DNA from: SIG636 sp045604285
Lineage (GTDB): Bacteria > Bacillota > Clostridia > Oscillospirales > CAG-382
Direction: 5' to 3'
Assembly: GCA_045604285.1 (NCBI GenBank)
Contig: JAZUNS010000012.1
Span: forward strand, 1 to 5,409
DNA length: 5,409 nt
Of the stretch, positions 1 to 5,284 are shown in pieces. Every line of letters starts with the position of its first letter. The stretch's first letter is position 1. The notes under the pieces were generated by a model that was given only the letters and a program-made list of their open reading frames with translations, made no database searches and was not told the DNA's origin. A program made the position numbers and the translations under genes.

Positions 1-45
1 AAGTACTGTGAGCCGAGGTTCGTTTTGAACGAAAAATTACGATAA
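1..45 (+). CDS. 3' end of an unidentified protein gene (partial)
   Basis: Frame 1 is open from the window edge to a TAA at 43-45 and would encode the C-terminal residues KYCEPRFVLNEKLR. The other two plus frames hit stops earlier (TGA at 26-28 and at 9 or before). A strong intrinsic terminator begins only 6 nt after this stop, as expected at the end of a plus-strand gene. Fourteen residues are too few to name a family, so no function is proposed. If real, the gene converges on the ridA-ilvB-ilvN operon. Confidence 0.45.
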   Translation, partial: KYCEPRFVLNEKLR

Positions 46-51
46 ATTGCA

Positions 52-90
52 GAAAAGTCGGGAAGCTTTCCCGACTTTTCAACTTTTTTT
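52..90 (+). terminator. Intrinsic terminator of the upstream plus-strand gene
   Basis: A perfect 13-bp stem (52-64 with 68-80, sequence GAAAAGTCGGGAA) closes a 3-nt loop. It is followed by AAC and then a run of seven T at 84-90. On the minus strand the stem ends in TTTTC without a further U-run, so it may back up termination of ilvN only weakly. Confidence 0.85.
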
Positions 91-140
91 GTAATTGATT
101 TTTTATATTTTTCGTGTTCTGTGCCTTTGTCAGCGGTCTG

Positions 141-168
141 AACGCCTCTCTTTTTTTAGAGAGGCGTT
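141..168 (-). terminator. Strong hairpin after ilvN, possible operon terminator
   Basis: An 11-bp perfect stem (141-151 with 158-168, AACGCCTCTCT) closes a loop of six T on the plus strand (six A on the minus strand). It lies 19-46 nt beyond the ilvN stop codon. No U-run follows the stem on either strand, so this is not a textbook intrinsic terminator. It could end or protect the 3' end of the ilv transcript. A shorter palindrome, CTTTAT-GT-ATAAAG at 171-184, sits between it and the stop. Confidence 0.5.
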
Positions 169-186
169 ATCTTTATGTATAAAGTG

Positions 187-693
187 CTAAAAATTAAGTG
201 TTTGACGAATAGTTGTACTGCTTTTTTCCAGAGAAACACTGCCCGTACGGCAGATTTCAAGTATCGTGTAATCACGCATAAGATTTATAAAATCTTCTAT
301 TTTTCTGGGCTCACTTGCCAAGCGCAGCATGATATAATCCTTGGAATAATCCACCGTTACCGCACCGAAGGCTTCGGCAGCGTTACGTATATCCTCACGA
401 GAGCTTGGGTCGTTTTTCATCTTAATAAGAAGAAGCTCGCAGCTTATGGAATTATCCTCATCGAACTCTTTAATAGAGCAAACGTCGGGAAGTTTATACA
501 ATTGGTTTACCAACTGCTGCTTTACACTTTCCTCTCCGCTGAAAACGACGGTAATGCGGGAAAGCTCGCTGGTTTCGGTTTCGCTAACGGTCAGCGCACT
601 TATATTAAACTGGCGGCGTCGGAACATACTTGTTACACGATTAAGCACGCCAAACTGGTTTCTTACCAGCACGGCTACCGTATATCGGTTCAT
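187..693 (-). CDS. ilvN: Acetohydroxyacid (acetolactate) synthase, small regulatory subunit
   Basis: This 168-residue protein is the regulatory subunit of acetohydroxyacid synthase, a cytoplasmic complex with IlvB. It raises catalytic activity and carries valine feedback inhibition. Residues about 3-76 form an N-terminal ACT domain (RYTVAVLVRNQFGVLNRV, then FNISALTV). The C-terminal domain spans about 84-160. By alignment from memory with E. coli IlvH (163 aa), N12, G15, N30 and T35 match effector-site residues, so valine sensitivity is expected (inference). The ATG overlaps the ilvB stop as ATGA, giving translational coupling. The site GGAGG at 701-705, inside the ilvB end, is 7 nt from the ATG and fixes the start. 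It is the last gene of the operon; ilvC is not next to it. Confidence 0.95.
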   Translation of the reverse strand: MNRYTVAVLVRNQFGVLNRVTSMFRRRQFNISALTVSETETSELSRITVVFSGEESVKQQLVNQLYKLPDVCSIKEFDEDNSISCELLLIKMKNDPSSREDIRNAAEAFGAVTVDYSKDYIMLRLASEPRKIEDFINLMRDYTILEICRTGSVSLEKSSTTIRQTLNF

Positions 694-2363
694 TGTTCCA
701 CCTCCAACTTGGTGATGATGTCACCCACGCTGCCACCGGGGGGAAGCATGGGAAGAACCACCTCATCCTTATCTATTCTGCAATCGATAACGAAAGCCCC
801 CTCCTGCTTAAAAGCCTTTGCAAGGGCTTCTTCCAGCTCTTCTACCGTGGATACGGACACGCCGTCTGCACCGAAGGAACGGGCAAGGGCAGGAAAATCC
901 GTTTTGCGGTTTAGAACGGTATTTGAATAACGCTTATCAAAAAACAGGGTTTGCCATTGCCTTACCATACCAAGCACGCCGTTGTTCATTATAACCACTA
1001 CAACGGGAACATTATATGTTACTGCCGTTGCAAGCTCCTGCAGGCACATACCAAAGCCACCGTCGCCCGTTATCAAAACGCTGCGTTCCTTAGTACCGAA
1101 GGCGGCACCGATTGCGGCACCCAAGCCAAAGCCCATGGTACCCAAGCCGCCGCTGGATACAAACCTGCGGGGAGTTTTAAAAACCAAGTTTTGAGCAGAC
1201 CACATCTGATGCTGACCTACGTCGGTAACCACCGCCGTGTTTTCGCCCAAATACTTATTTACCGTTAATATGGCGTTGCGAGGGGTCAAGCCCTCTCTGT
1301 TATCCAAAAGCTCCTTACCCTTAAGGCGCAAGGCGGCAACTCTTTCCATCCACTCAGGCTTTTTGCCCTCATTAACCAAGGGCAAAAGCTTTTGAAGCGT
1401 AAGCTTAAGGTCGCCCCTTAAGCCGCATACGGTGTTAACGGTTTTGGAAAGCTCAGAGCCATCAATATCAATGTGTATTATCTTGGCACCGAAGGCAAAC
1501 TTTGTGCGGTTGCCCGTAACGCGGTCATTAAAGCGCACGCCAAGGGACAGTATCAAATCAGCGTCACGCATAGCCATAGAAGAGGCGTATTGTCCGTGCA
1601 TACCCTGCATACCTAAAAACCTTGGGTGATCGGTAGGTATGGCAGAAAGCCCCATAAGAGAACAGCCGATGGGAGCGTCTATCTTCTCTGCAAGGGCAAG
1701 CATCTCATCCCGTGCGTTGGCGGAAACAAGGCCGCCGCCGAAATAGACGTAAGGACGGCGGGCGTCGTTGATAAGCTCTGCAGCTTCTTCAATGCGAACG
1801 TCCTTTGCCGCATAGGGCTCATCCGCTTGGGCGGGGGGCATGGACGCATATTCGCACATAGCCTTTTGCACGTCCTTGGGGATATCTATAAGCACAGGCC
1901 CGGGTCTGCCCGATTTTGCAAGAGTAAACGCCTCTCGGACGGTATCTGCCAGATCCTCAACCGAGCCTACAAAATAGTTATGCTTGGTAATAGGCAAAGT
2001 TACACCGGTAATATCCAACTCTTGAAAGCTATCAGTACCTATCTGAGAGGTGGGCACGTTGCCGCATATGGCAACTATGGGGATAGAATCAAGATGGGCA
2101 GTAGCTATGCCCGTTACAAGATTAGTGGCGCCGGGGCCCGACGTGGAAATTACTACCCCTACCTTGCCGGTGGTTCTTGCATAACCGTCTGCGGCGTGTA
2201 CCGCGCCCTGCTCGTGAGCGGTTAGTATATGATTTATTTGCTCTTTGTGTGTATACAGGCTGTCATAGACGTCAAGTATCTGTCCGCCCGGATAGCCAAA
2301 AACGGTATCACAGCCCTGCTCTATCAAAGTTTTAATTAATATATCTGCCCCTGAAAGAAGCAT
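690..2363 (-). CDS. ilvB: Acetohydroxyacid (acetolactate) synthase, large catalytic subunit
   Basis: This 557-residue ThDP-dependent enzyme condenses two pyruvates to 2-acetolactate, or pyruvate with 2-ketobutyrate to 2-aceto-2-hydroxybutyrate. These are the first common steps of valine, leucine and isoleucine synthesis. The PYR domain (about 1-165) has GYPGG at 23-27 and the catalytic Glu51 in TAHEQGAVHAADGYAR. The middle FAD-type domain spans about 185-320. The PP domain (about 375-525) has the ThDP/Mg motif GDG (433-435) through NN (460-461). Trp470 in MVRQWQ and Pro104 match the positions known for substrate selectivity and herbicide resistance in this family. Length is normal. A TTG at 2372 is in frame, but it lies 1 nt from the ribosome binding site, so the ATG at 2363 is chosen. 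ilvB follows ridA after 48 nt with no terminator in its direction. Confidence 0.96.
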   Translation of the reverse strand: MLLSGADILIKTLIEQGCDTVFGYPGGQILDVYDSLYTHKEQINHILTAHEQGAVHAADGYARTTGKVGVVISTSGPGATNLVTGIATAHLDSIPIVAICGNVPTSQIGTDSFQELDITGVTLPITKHNYFVGSVEDLADTVREAFTLAKSGRPGPVLIDIPKDVQKAMCEYASMPPAQADEPYAAKDVRIEEAAELINDARRPYVYFGGGLVSANARDEMLALAEKIDAPIGCSLMGLSAIPTDHPRFLGMQGMHGQYASSMAMRDADLILSLGVRFNDRVTGNRTKFAFGAKIIHIDIDGSELSKTVNTVCGLRGDLKLTLQKLLPLVNEGKKPEWMERVAALRLKGKELLDNREGLTPRNAILTVNKYLGENTAVVTDVGQHQMWSAQNLVFKTPRRFVSSGGLGTMGFGLGAAIGAAFGTKERSVLITGDGGFGMCLQELATAVTYNVPVVVVIMNNGVLGMVRQWQTLFFDKRYSNTVLNRKTDFPALARSFGADGVSVSTVEELEEALAKAFKQEGAFVIDCRIDKDEVVLPMLPPGGSVGDIITKLEVEQ

Positions 2364-2372
2364 GGTTATCAA

Positions 2373-2379
2373 TCCTCTC
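2373..2379 (-). promoter_or_regulatory. Ribosome binding site of ilvB that decides its start
   Basis: GAGAGGA on the minus strand stands 9 nt before the ATG at 2363-2361. The in-frame TTG at 2372-2370 directly abuts this site and cannot use it. The site therefore supports a start three codons later than the longest open frame. Confidence 0.75.
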
Positions 2380-2411
2380 TAACGTTGTTAGGTAGTACGC
2401 AAAAGCGTTTT

Positions 2412-2789
2412 TTATTCCTTTTCCGCTATTACCTCTACCTCTACCAATGCGCCTTTGGGAAGCGACTTAACCGCCACGCAGGAACGTGCGGGCTTTTCTG
2501 TAAAATACTGCCCGTACACCAGATTAAATTGGGCAAAATCCGCCATATCGCTTAAAAAGCAGGTGGTTTTTACGGCGCTGTTGAGAGAGCCGCCCGCCGC
2601 CTCAAGCACGGCTTTAAGATTTTTGCATACTCTGTGTGCCTGCTCGGTAATATCGGTGCCTTCAAGCTCGCCCGTTTGGGGGTTAAGAGGAATCTGACCG
2701 GAGGTAAAAATAAGGTTGCCGGATACTATTGCCTGAGAGTAAGGCCCGATTGCCGCCGGTGCCTTATTGGTTTCTACCTTATTGCTCAT
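2412..2789 (-). CDS. ridA: RidA-family enamine/imine deaminase
   Basis: This 125-residue RidA (YjgF/YER057c/UK114) protein hydrolyses reactive enamine/imine intermediates such as 2-aminoacrylate and 2-aminocrotonate, released by PLP enzymes like serine/threonine dehydratase. The products are pyruvate or 2-ketobutyrate plus ammonia. Family RidA proteins are cytoplasmic trimers. Landmarks are APAAIGPYSQA (10-20, with Tyr17), SGQIP (30-34), PARSCV with the carboxylate-binding Arg102, and Glu117 in LVEVEVIA. Arg102 and Glu117 correspond to Arg105 and Glu120 of E. coli RidA, so it should be the active deaminase subgroup. The longest frame begins at a TTG (2807) next to AAAGGAG (2798-2804). That site lies 8 nt before the ATG at 2789, which is the real start. 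It is first in the operon, so its products feed directly into IlvBN. Confidence 0.95.
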   Translation of the reverse strand: MSNKVETNKAPAAIGPYSQAIVSGNLIFTSGQIPLNPQTGELEGTDITEQAHRVCKNLKAVLEAAGGSLNSAVKTTCFLSDMADFAQFNLVYGQYFTEKPARSCVAVKSLPKGALVEVEVIAEKE

Positions 2790-2797
2790 AATTTTAA

Positions 2798-2804
2798 CTC
2801 CTTT
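2798..2804 (-). promoter_or_regulatory. Ribosome binding site of ridA
   Basis: AAAGGAG on the minus strand is 8 nt upstream of the ATG at 2789-2787. It rules out the longer TTG start at 2807, which overlaps the site. The preceding CCTT can fold onto AAGG (CCTT-TGA-AAGG), a weak pairing that could touch the site. Confidence 0.8.
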
Positions 2805-2828
2805 CAAAGGTCCCGAATAATCGTTATC

Positions 2829-2872
2829 AAAAATAAAAACCCCGCCCCAAAGCCAACAAGGCTTGAGACGGG
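2829..2872 (-). terminator. GC-rich terminator inside the ridA-ilvBN leader
   Basis: Read on the minus strand, CCCGTCTCAAGCC (2872-2860) pairs with 2854-2841 (GGCTTTGGGGCGGG). This gives 13 pairs including two G-U, with one bulged U and a 5-nt loop TTGTT. A U-rich tail, TTTTTATTTTT (2839-2829), follows immediately. It lies downstream of the operon promoter and about 40 nt before the ridA start, so it must be read through for the operon to be expressed. Confidence 0.85.
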
Positions 2873-2926
2873 CGTAAATACATAACAGGCATCATGCTTG
2901 GCACCGTAAAAGCCTTTACCGGCGCC
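2860..2926 (-). promoter_or_regulatory. Attenuator leader: alternative RNA folds before ridA
   Basis: Three exclusive pairings can be read on the minus strand. Segment 1 (2926-2915) pairs with segment 2 (2910-2900): 11 bp, one bulged G, loop GGCT. Segment 2, as GGCTT-TT-ACGG (2914-2904), can instead pair with segment 3, as CCGT-CTC-AAGCC (2871-2860): 9 bp with a 2x3 internal loop. Segment 3 is also the 5' arm of the terminator. Forming 1:2 frees segment 3 to terminate; forming 2:3 blocks the terminator. This is the classical attenuator layout, and control by amino acid supply or a ligand is inferred. No run of Ile/Val/Leu codons is visible and no T-box was found, so the signal is unknown. Confidence 0.6.
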
Positions 2927-2950
2927 GCCGCACACCGTCCGATTACAAAC

Positions 2951-2979
2951 ATTTTACTCCCACACGCCGTTAATGTCAA
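2951..2979 (-). promoter_or_regulatory. Promoter of the ridA-ilvB-ilvN operon
   Basis: On the minus strand a perfect -35 TTGACA (2979-2974) is followed by a 17-nt spacer and a -10 TAAAAT (2956-2951). Transcription would start near 2944, leaving a leader of about 155 nt before the ridA ATG. This is the expected form of a housekeeping sigma-factor promoter. Confidence 0.8.
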
Positions 2980-2988
2980 TAGCTTTTT

Positions 2989-3003
2989 GGCTTTTTAAAA
3001 GCC
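2989..3003. promoter_or_regulatory. Palindrome just upstream of the operon -35 box
   Basis: GGCTTTT-T-AAAAGCC is a perfect 7-bp inverted repeat, 9 nt upstream of the -35 hexamer. A partial copy of its half-site (AGCTTTTT at 2981-2988) fills the gap. The position fits an activator or repressor operator, but nothing identifies the protein. It may instead be a chance AT-rich palindrome. Confidence 0.3.
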
Positions 3004-3308
3004 GATACTTGCAATTAACAGCACTTTTAGGCTTTATTTTGTTGCTGTAAGCTCCCTTACGTTGATATACCTTCCTTTTTATTGATGTTTGCCAATGCGA
3101 TTATTTCGCTTCAGCAGCTTTACAATGGCATTATACCCTGCCGTTGTTTGTGATATTTTTTTAAAATGTTTAAGTTTTATTAAAAACATTTTTTATGCAC
3201 AGTTTTTTGTTGCAACCTTTAAAATTATATAAAAACAATCATTTATATGCCTTATATGGCAAAAATGAACAACACAAAAAACAGCTATCCTTCTTTTTTT
3301 ATTTACTA
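3004..3308. other. AT-rich divergent intergenic region, no gene seen
   Basis: This stretch separates the ridA operon promoter from the promoter of the surface-protein gene. An open frame from 3195 has no ribosome binding site, is rich in Lys, Phe and Leu as expected of AT-rich noncoding DNA, and runs over the downstream promoter, so it is not called. A loose inverted pair (ACAGCA 3018-3023 with TGCTGT 3043-3048) and an AT hairpin at 3163-3192 are the only structures noted. No RNA gene was recognised. Confidence 0.6.
3163..3192. repeat. AT-rich inverted repeat between the divergent promoters
   Basis: AAAATGTTT (3163-3171) is the reverse complement of AAACATTTT (3184-3192) with a 12-nt loop. 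T-runs lie before the left arm and at the end of the right arm. It could act as a weak bidirectional transcription barrier or a protein site, but a purely AT stem in AT-rich DNA may be chance. Confidence 0.35.
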
Positions 3309-3337
3309 TTGACAAACGAAATTATTGGGGCTATAAT
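3309..3337 (+). promoter_or_regulatory. Consensus promoter of the surface-protein gene
   Basis: Both hexamers are perfect: TTGACA (3309-3314), a 17-nt spacer and TATAAT (3332-3337). Start of transcription is expected near 3344, giving a 5' untranslated region of about 72 nt before the ATG at 3416. A fully consensus promoter predicts strong, basically constitutive initiation unless a regulator intervenes. Confidence 0.85.
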
Positions 3338-3348
3338 GAGCAAGGAAA

Positions 3349-3396
3349 GTAATAAATTGCCTTTATTCACAAGGCAAAAAGCGTAAAATTTATTAC
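3349..3396 (+). promoter_or_regulatory. Structured 5' UTR hairpin of the surface-protein gene
   Basis: An outer stem of 8-10 bp (GTAATAAATT at 3349-3358 with AATTTATTAC at 3387-3396) encloses an inner 7-bp stem (TTGCCTT at 3357-3363 with AAGGCAA at 3371-3377, loop of 7 nt). It fills most of the untranslated leader and ends 4 nt before the ribosome binding site. A role in mRNA stability or translation control is inferred; it has no terminator U-run and matches no riboswitch I recognise. Confidence 0.5.
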
Positions 3397-3400
3397 GATT

Positions 3401-3406
3401 GGGGGA
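3401..3406 (+). promoter_or_regulatory. Ribosome binding site of the surface-protein gene
   Basis: GGGGGA lies 9 nt before the ATG at 3416. It is G-rich rather than the AGGAGG form used by ridA and ilvN, but it is correctly spaced and supports this start. Confidence 0.65.
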
Positions 3407-3415
3407 TATCTCAAA

Positions 3416-5131
3416 ATGAAAAGAATCGTTTCCATTTTCATGGTAGCACTTATGCTGTTAATGACGGTTTCGGTATCTGCAACGGATAATTCCGAAACCT
3501 CACTAAGCACCAGCGACAGAAACGTTTTGTTTACCAACGACTACGTTGGTTTTTGTCTTGACGTTAAGCTTAAGGGCGCTAACTACGGCGATACCTTTAC
3601 GCCTTCAAACGATACGTCGGTTGCAACCAACAACACCACCAACGTTGACGTATCTCAAAAGCTTAAGGTGTTGTTCACTCAATGCTTTGAGGATATTTTT
3701 GTGTCCGACGGTAACGGCAGCTACAAAATTACCGATACCAATACCGTCCAGGCAATTGTATGGCATTACACTGACGGACAGCATATTTGGGGCAATATGA
3801 AAACCCTTTCGGACAGAGTCGATGCCTATACGGGTGATCCCATCCCCGATGACGGATATTCTATCACTTTAGATAACGGTGACGTCGTTACCTTCTCCTT
3901 CTTGGTAATGCAGCCTGCAAACGAAGAACAGCAGGATTTCTTTGCGTACAAGCTTGCCGTAAGTAACGAGCCTCCCCACGAGCACGATCACTCCGAACAG
4001 TGGTCCTCTGACGAGAACAACCATTGGCACGAATGCGAATGCGGCGACAAGGCTGACGTAACCGAACACGATTACGATAACGATTGCGACCCCGACTGTA
4101 ACACCTGCGGCGAAGACCGTGATATTGAGCACGATTACTCCGAGCAGTGGTCCTCCGATGAAACGAACCATTGGCATGAATGCGAATGCGGCGACAAGGC
4201 TGACGAGGGTTCCCATAACGGCACCGAAGCTGATTGCGTAACTCCTTCCGTTTGTGAAGATTGCGGAAAAGAGCTTGAAGGCGTTGATCCCGAAAACCAC
4301 ACCGGAAACACCGTTGTTAAAGACAGGGTCGAAGCCACCGAGGACGAGCCCGGCTACACCGGCGACATCTATTGTGAAGATTGTGATGCGCTGCTTGAAG
4401 AGGGCGAACCCATACCCGCAGGCCACGAGCACGTTTACAGCGACGAATGGACCGTTGATGGCGAAAACCATTGGCATGAGTGCGAATGCGGCCATAAGGA
4501 CGGCGAAGAAAGCCACAGCGGCGGCGAAGCAAACTGCGGTGAGCCCGCTGACTGTGAGATTTGTAACCAGCCCTACGGCGAAACCGACGGCGACAACCAC
4601 GTTGGCGACACCGAGATAAGAGGCTACAGAGAAGCAACCAAGGACAGACCCGGCTATACCGGCGACACCTATTGTAAGACCTGCGACGCCTTGTTGGCTG
4701 AAGGCGAAGAAATCCCCTACGAGCATAGCCACGTTTACTCTGACGAATGGACCTCTGACGAGAGCAACCATTGGCACGAATGTGAATGCGGCGACAAGGC
4801 TGATGAGGATGCCCACGACTACGATAACGATTGCGATACCGACTGCAACACCTGCGGCGAAGACCGTGAAACAAGCCACAGCTTTGGCAACGAATGGGTA
4901 ACCGACGGCGTTAGCCATTGGCATGAATGCAAGTGCGGCTTGAAGGCAAACGTTTCTGCGCACAGCTACAAGAACGGCCATTGCACGGTATGCGATACAG
5001 TTGATGAAGAATACGAAAGTCCCCTTCCCGATACCGGCGACAACATGATGCTTTACGTATGGATCGCTCTTGCACTTATAGGCATTTGCGGTTGCGTTAT
5101 AGTTGCAAAGCGCACAAGAAACAGAGCGTAA
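3416..5131 (+). CDS. LPXTG-anchored surface protein with probable thioester adhesion domain
   Basis: This 571-residue protein is predicted to be secreted and linked to the cell wall by sortase. Residues 1-22 are a signal peptide (KR, hydrophobic core, VSA cleavage). Residues about 35-180 resemble a TQXA-type thioester domain: Cys47 in YVGFCLDV and Gln112 in TVQAIVWHYTDG fit the pair that forms a Cys-Gln thioester in Gram-positive adhesins, which can bond covalently to host surfaces. Residues 191-526 hold five Cys/His-rich repeats, each with HWHEC(E/K)CG, serving as an acidic stalk. LPDTG at 537-541 is followed by a membrane helix (about 545-564) and the tail KRTRNRA. The gene stands alone, with its own promoter. 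Adhesin function is inferred from architecture. The thioester call rests on motifs only; the repeats could bind metal. Confidence 0.85.
   Translation: MKRIVSIFMVALMLLMTVSVSATDNSETSLSTSDRNVLFTNDYVGFCLDVKLKGANYGDTFTPSNDTSVATNNTTNVDVSQKLKVLFTQCFEDIFVSDGNGSYKITDTNTVQAIVWHYTDGQHIWGNMKTLSDRVDAYTGDPIPDDGYSITLDNGDVVTFSFLVMQPANEEQQDFFAYKLAVSNEPPHEHDHSEQWSSDENNHWHECECGDKADVTEHDYDNDCDPDCNTCGEDRDIEHDYSEQWSSDETNHWHECECGDKADEGSHNGTEADCVTPSVCEDCGKELEGVDPENHTGNTVVKDRVEATEDEPGYTGDIYCEDCDALLEEGEPIPAGHEHVYSDEWTVDGENHWHECECGHKDGEESHSGGEANCGEPADCEICNQPYGETDGDNHVGDTEIRGYREATKDRPGYTGDTYCKTCDALLAEGEEIPYEHSHVYSDEWTSDESNHWHECECGDKADEDAHDYDNDCDTDCNTCGEDRETSHSFGNEWVTDGVSHWHECKCGLKANVSAHSYKNGHCTVCDTVDEEYESPLPDTGDNMMLYVWIALALIGICGCVIVAKRTRNRA
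3986..4993 (+). repeat. Five in-frame Cys/His-rich repeats in the surface protein
   Basis: The repeat mark CCATTGGCA(C/T)GA(A/G)TG, encoding HWHE, starts at 4021, 4168, 4468, 4768 and 4915. The spacings are 147, 300, 300 and 147 nt. Short units (about 49 residues, ending in DNDC-x3-C-x2-C-GEDR) flank two long units of exactly 100 residues. A shorter terminal unit (488-526) follows. The long units carry an extra segment with PGYTGD-x-YC-x2-C, a motif style common in gut clostridial surface proteins. The region contains 28 cysteines. Confidence 0.95.
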
Positions 5132-5162
5132 AAACAAGCTAAATAACAAAAGGGCGGTATTA

Positions 5163-5190
5163 GCGTGATACTCTTAACGGAGTATCACGC
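5163..5190. repeat. Long hairpin at the left end of the hairpin array
   Basis: A perfect 11-bp stem (GCGTGATACTC at 5163-5173 with its complement at 5180-5190) closes the loop TTAACG. It starts 32 nt after the surface-protein stop. There is no U-run, so it is a poor intrinsic terminator. Its arms contain GTGATA and TATCAC, versions of the array's conserved 7-mer, so it probably belongs to the array. Confidence 0.8.
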
Positions 5191-5193
5191 AAC

Positions 5194-5284
5194 TCTATTC
5201 GCCTGACGGCGAGTTATATTGCTTCGCAGTGATATTATGCTACGCATAGTGATATTGTCCTGCGGACAGTTTATGGCGAATAGA
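5194..5284. repeat. Hairpin array, left half (GTGATAT orientation)
   Basis: The 7-mer GTGATAT occurs at 5229 and 5249, with degenerate forms at 5213 (GTTATAT) and 5269. Between them are small hairpins with unrelated stems: TGC/GCA (5220-5228), TATGC/GCATA (5236-5248) and TGTCC/GGACA (5256-5268). Each has a TNC triloop followed by G (TTC, TAC, TGC). Each stem can gain a T-G and an A-T pair from the flanking 7-mers. The half is closed by a 10-bp long-range stem, 5194-5203 with 5275-5284 (TCTATTCGCC). Confidence 0.8.

Noticed and set aside
175..930. Plus-strand open frame of 251 codons over ilvN and the ilvB end
   Set aside because: It lies opposite two well-identified genes and has no ribosome binding site or recognisable domain.
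2397..2416. Hairpin ACGC-AAAA-GCGT plus T-run between ridA and ilvB as a terminator
   Set aside because: The 4-bp stem is weak and the T-run follows it only on the plus strand, opposite to the direction of transcription of the operon.
2808..2950. T-box leader upstream of the ilv operon
   Set aside because: T-boxes are common before clostridial amino acid genes and GGCGGCGCC is loosely similar to the T-box sequence. However, the required UGGN tRNA-end site is absent and the leader of about 155 nt is too short for a Stem I.
2829..2952. 41-codon leader peptide starting at the ATG at 2952 (minus strand)
   Set aside because: Its start codon lies inside the -10 box, upstream of the expected transcript start, and the codons show no branched-chain run.
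3195..3386. Small plus-strand frame before the surface-protein gene
   Set aside because: It has no ribosome binding site and AT-driven composition, and it runs through the consensus promoter and the 5' UTR hairpin. A shorter start at 3336 overlaps the -10 box itself.
3869..5149. Long minus-strand open frame opposite the surface-protein gene (426 codons)
   Set aside because: It is the antisense shadow of a Cys/Asp/Glu-rich repeat gene. Its translation is low-complexity Val/Ala/Phe, it has no sensible domain, and the plus-strand frame has signal peptide, repeats and sorting signal.
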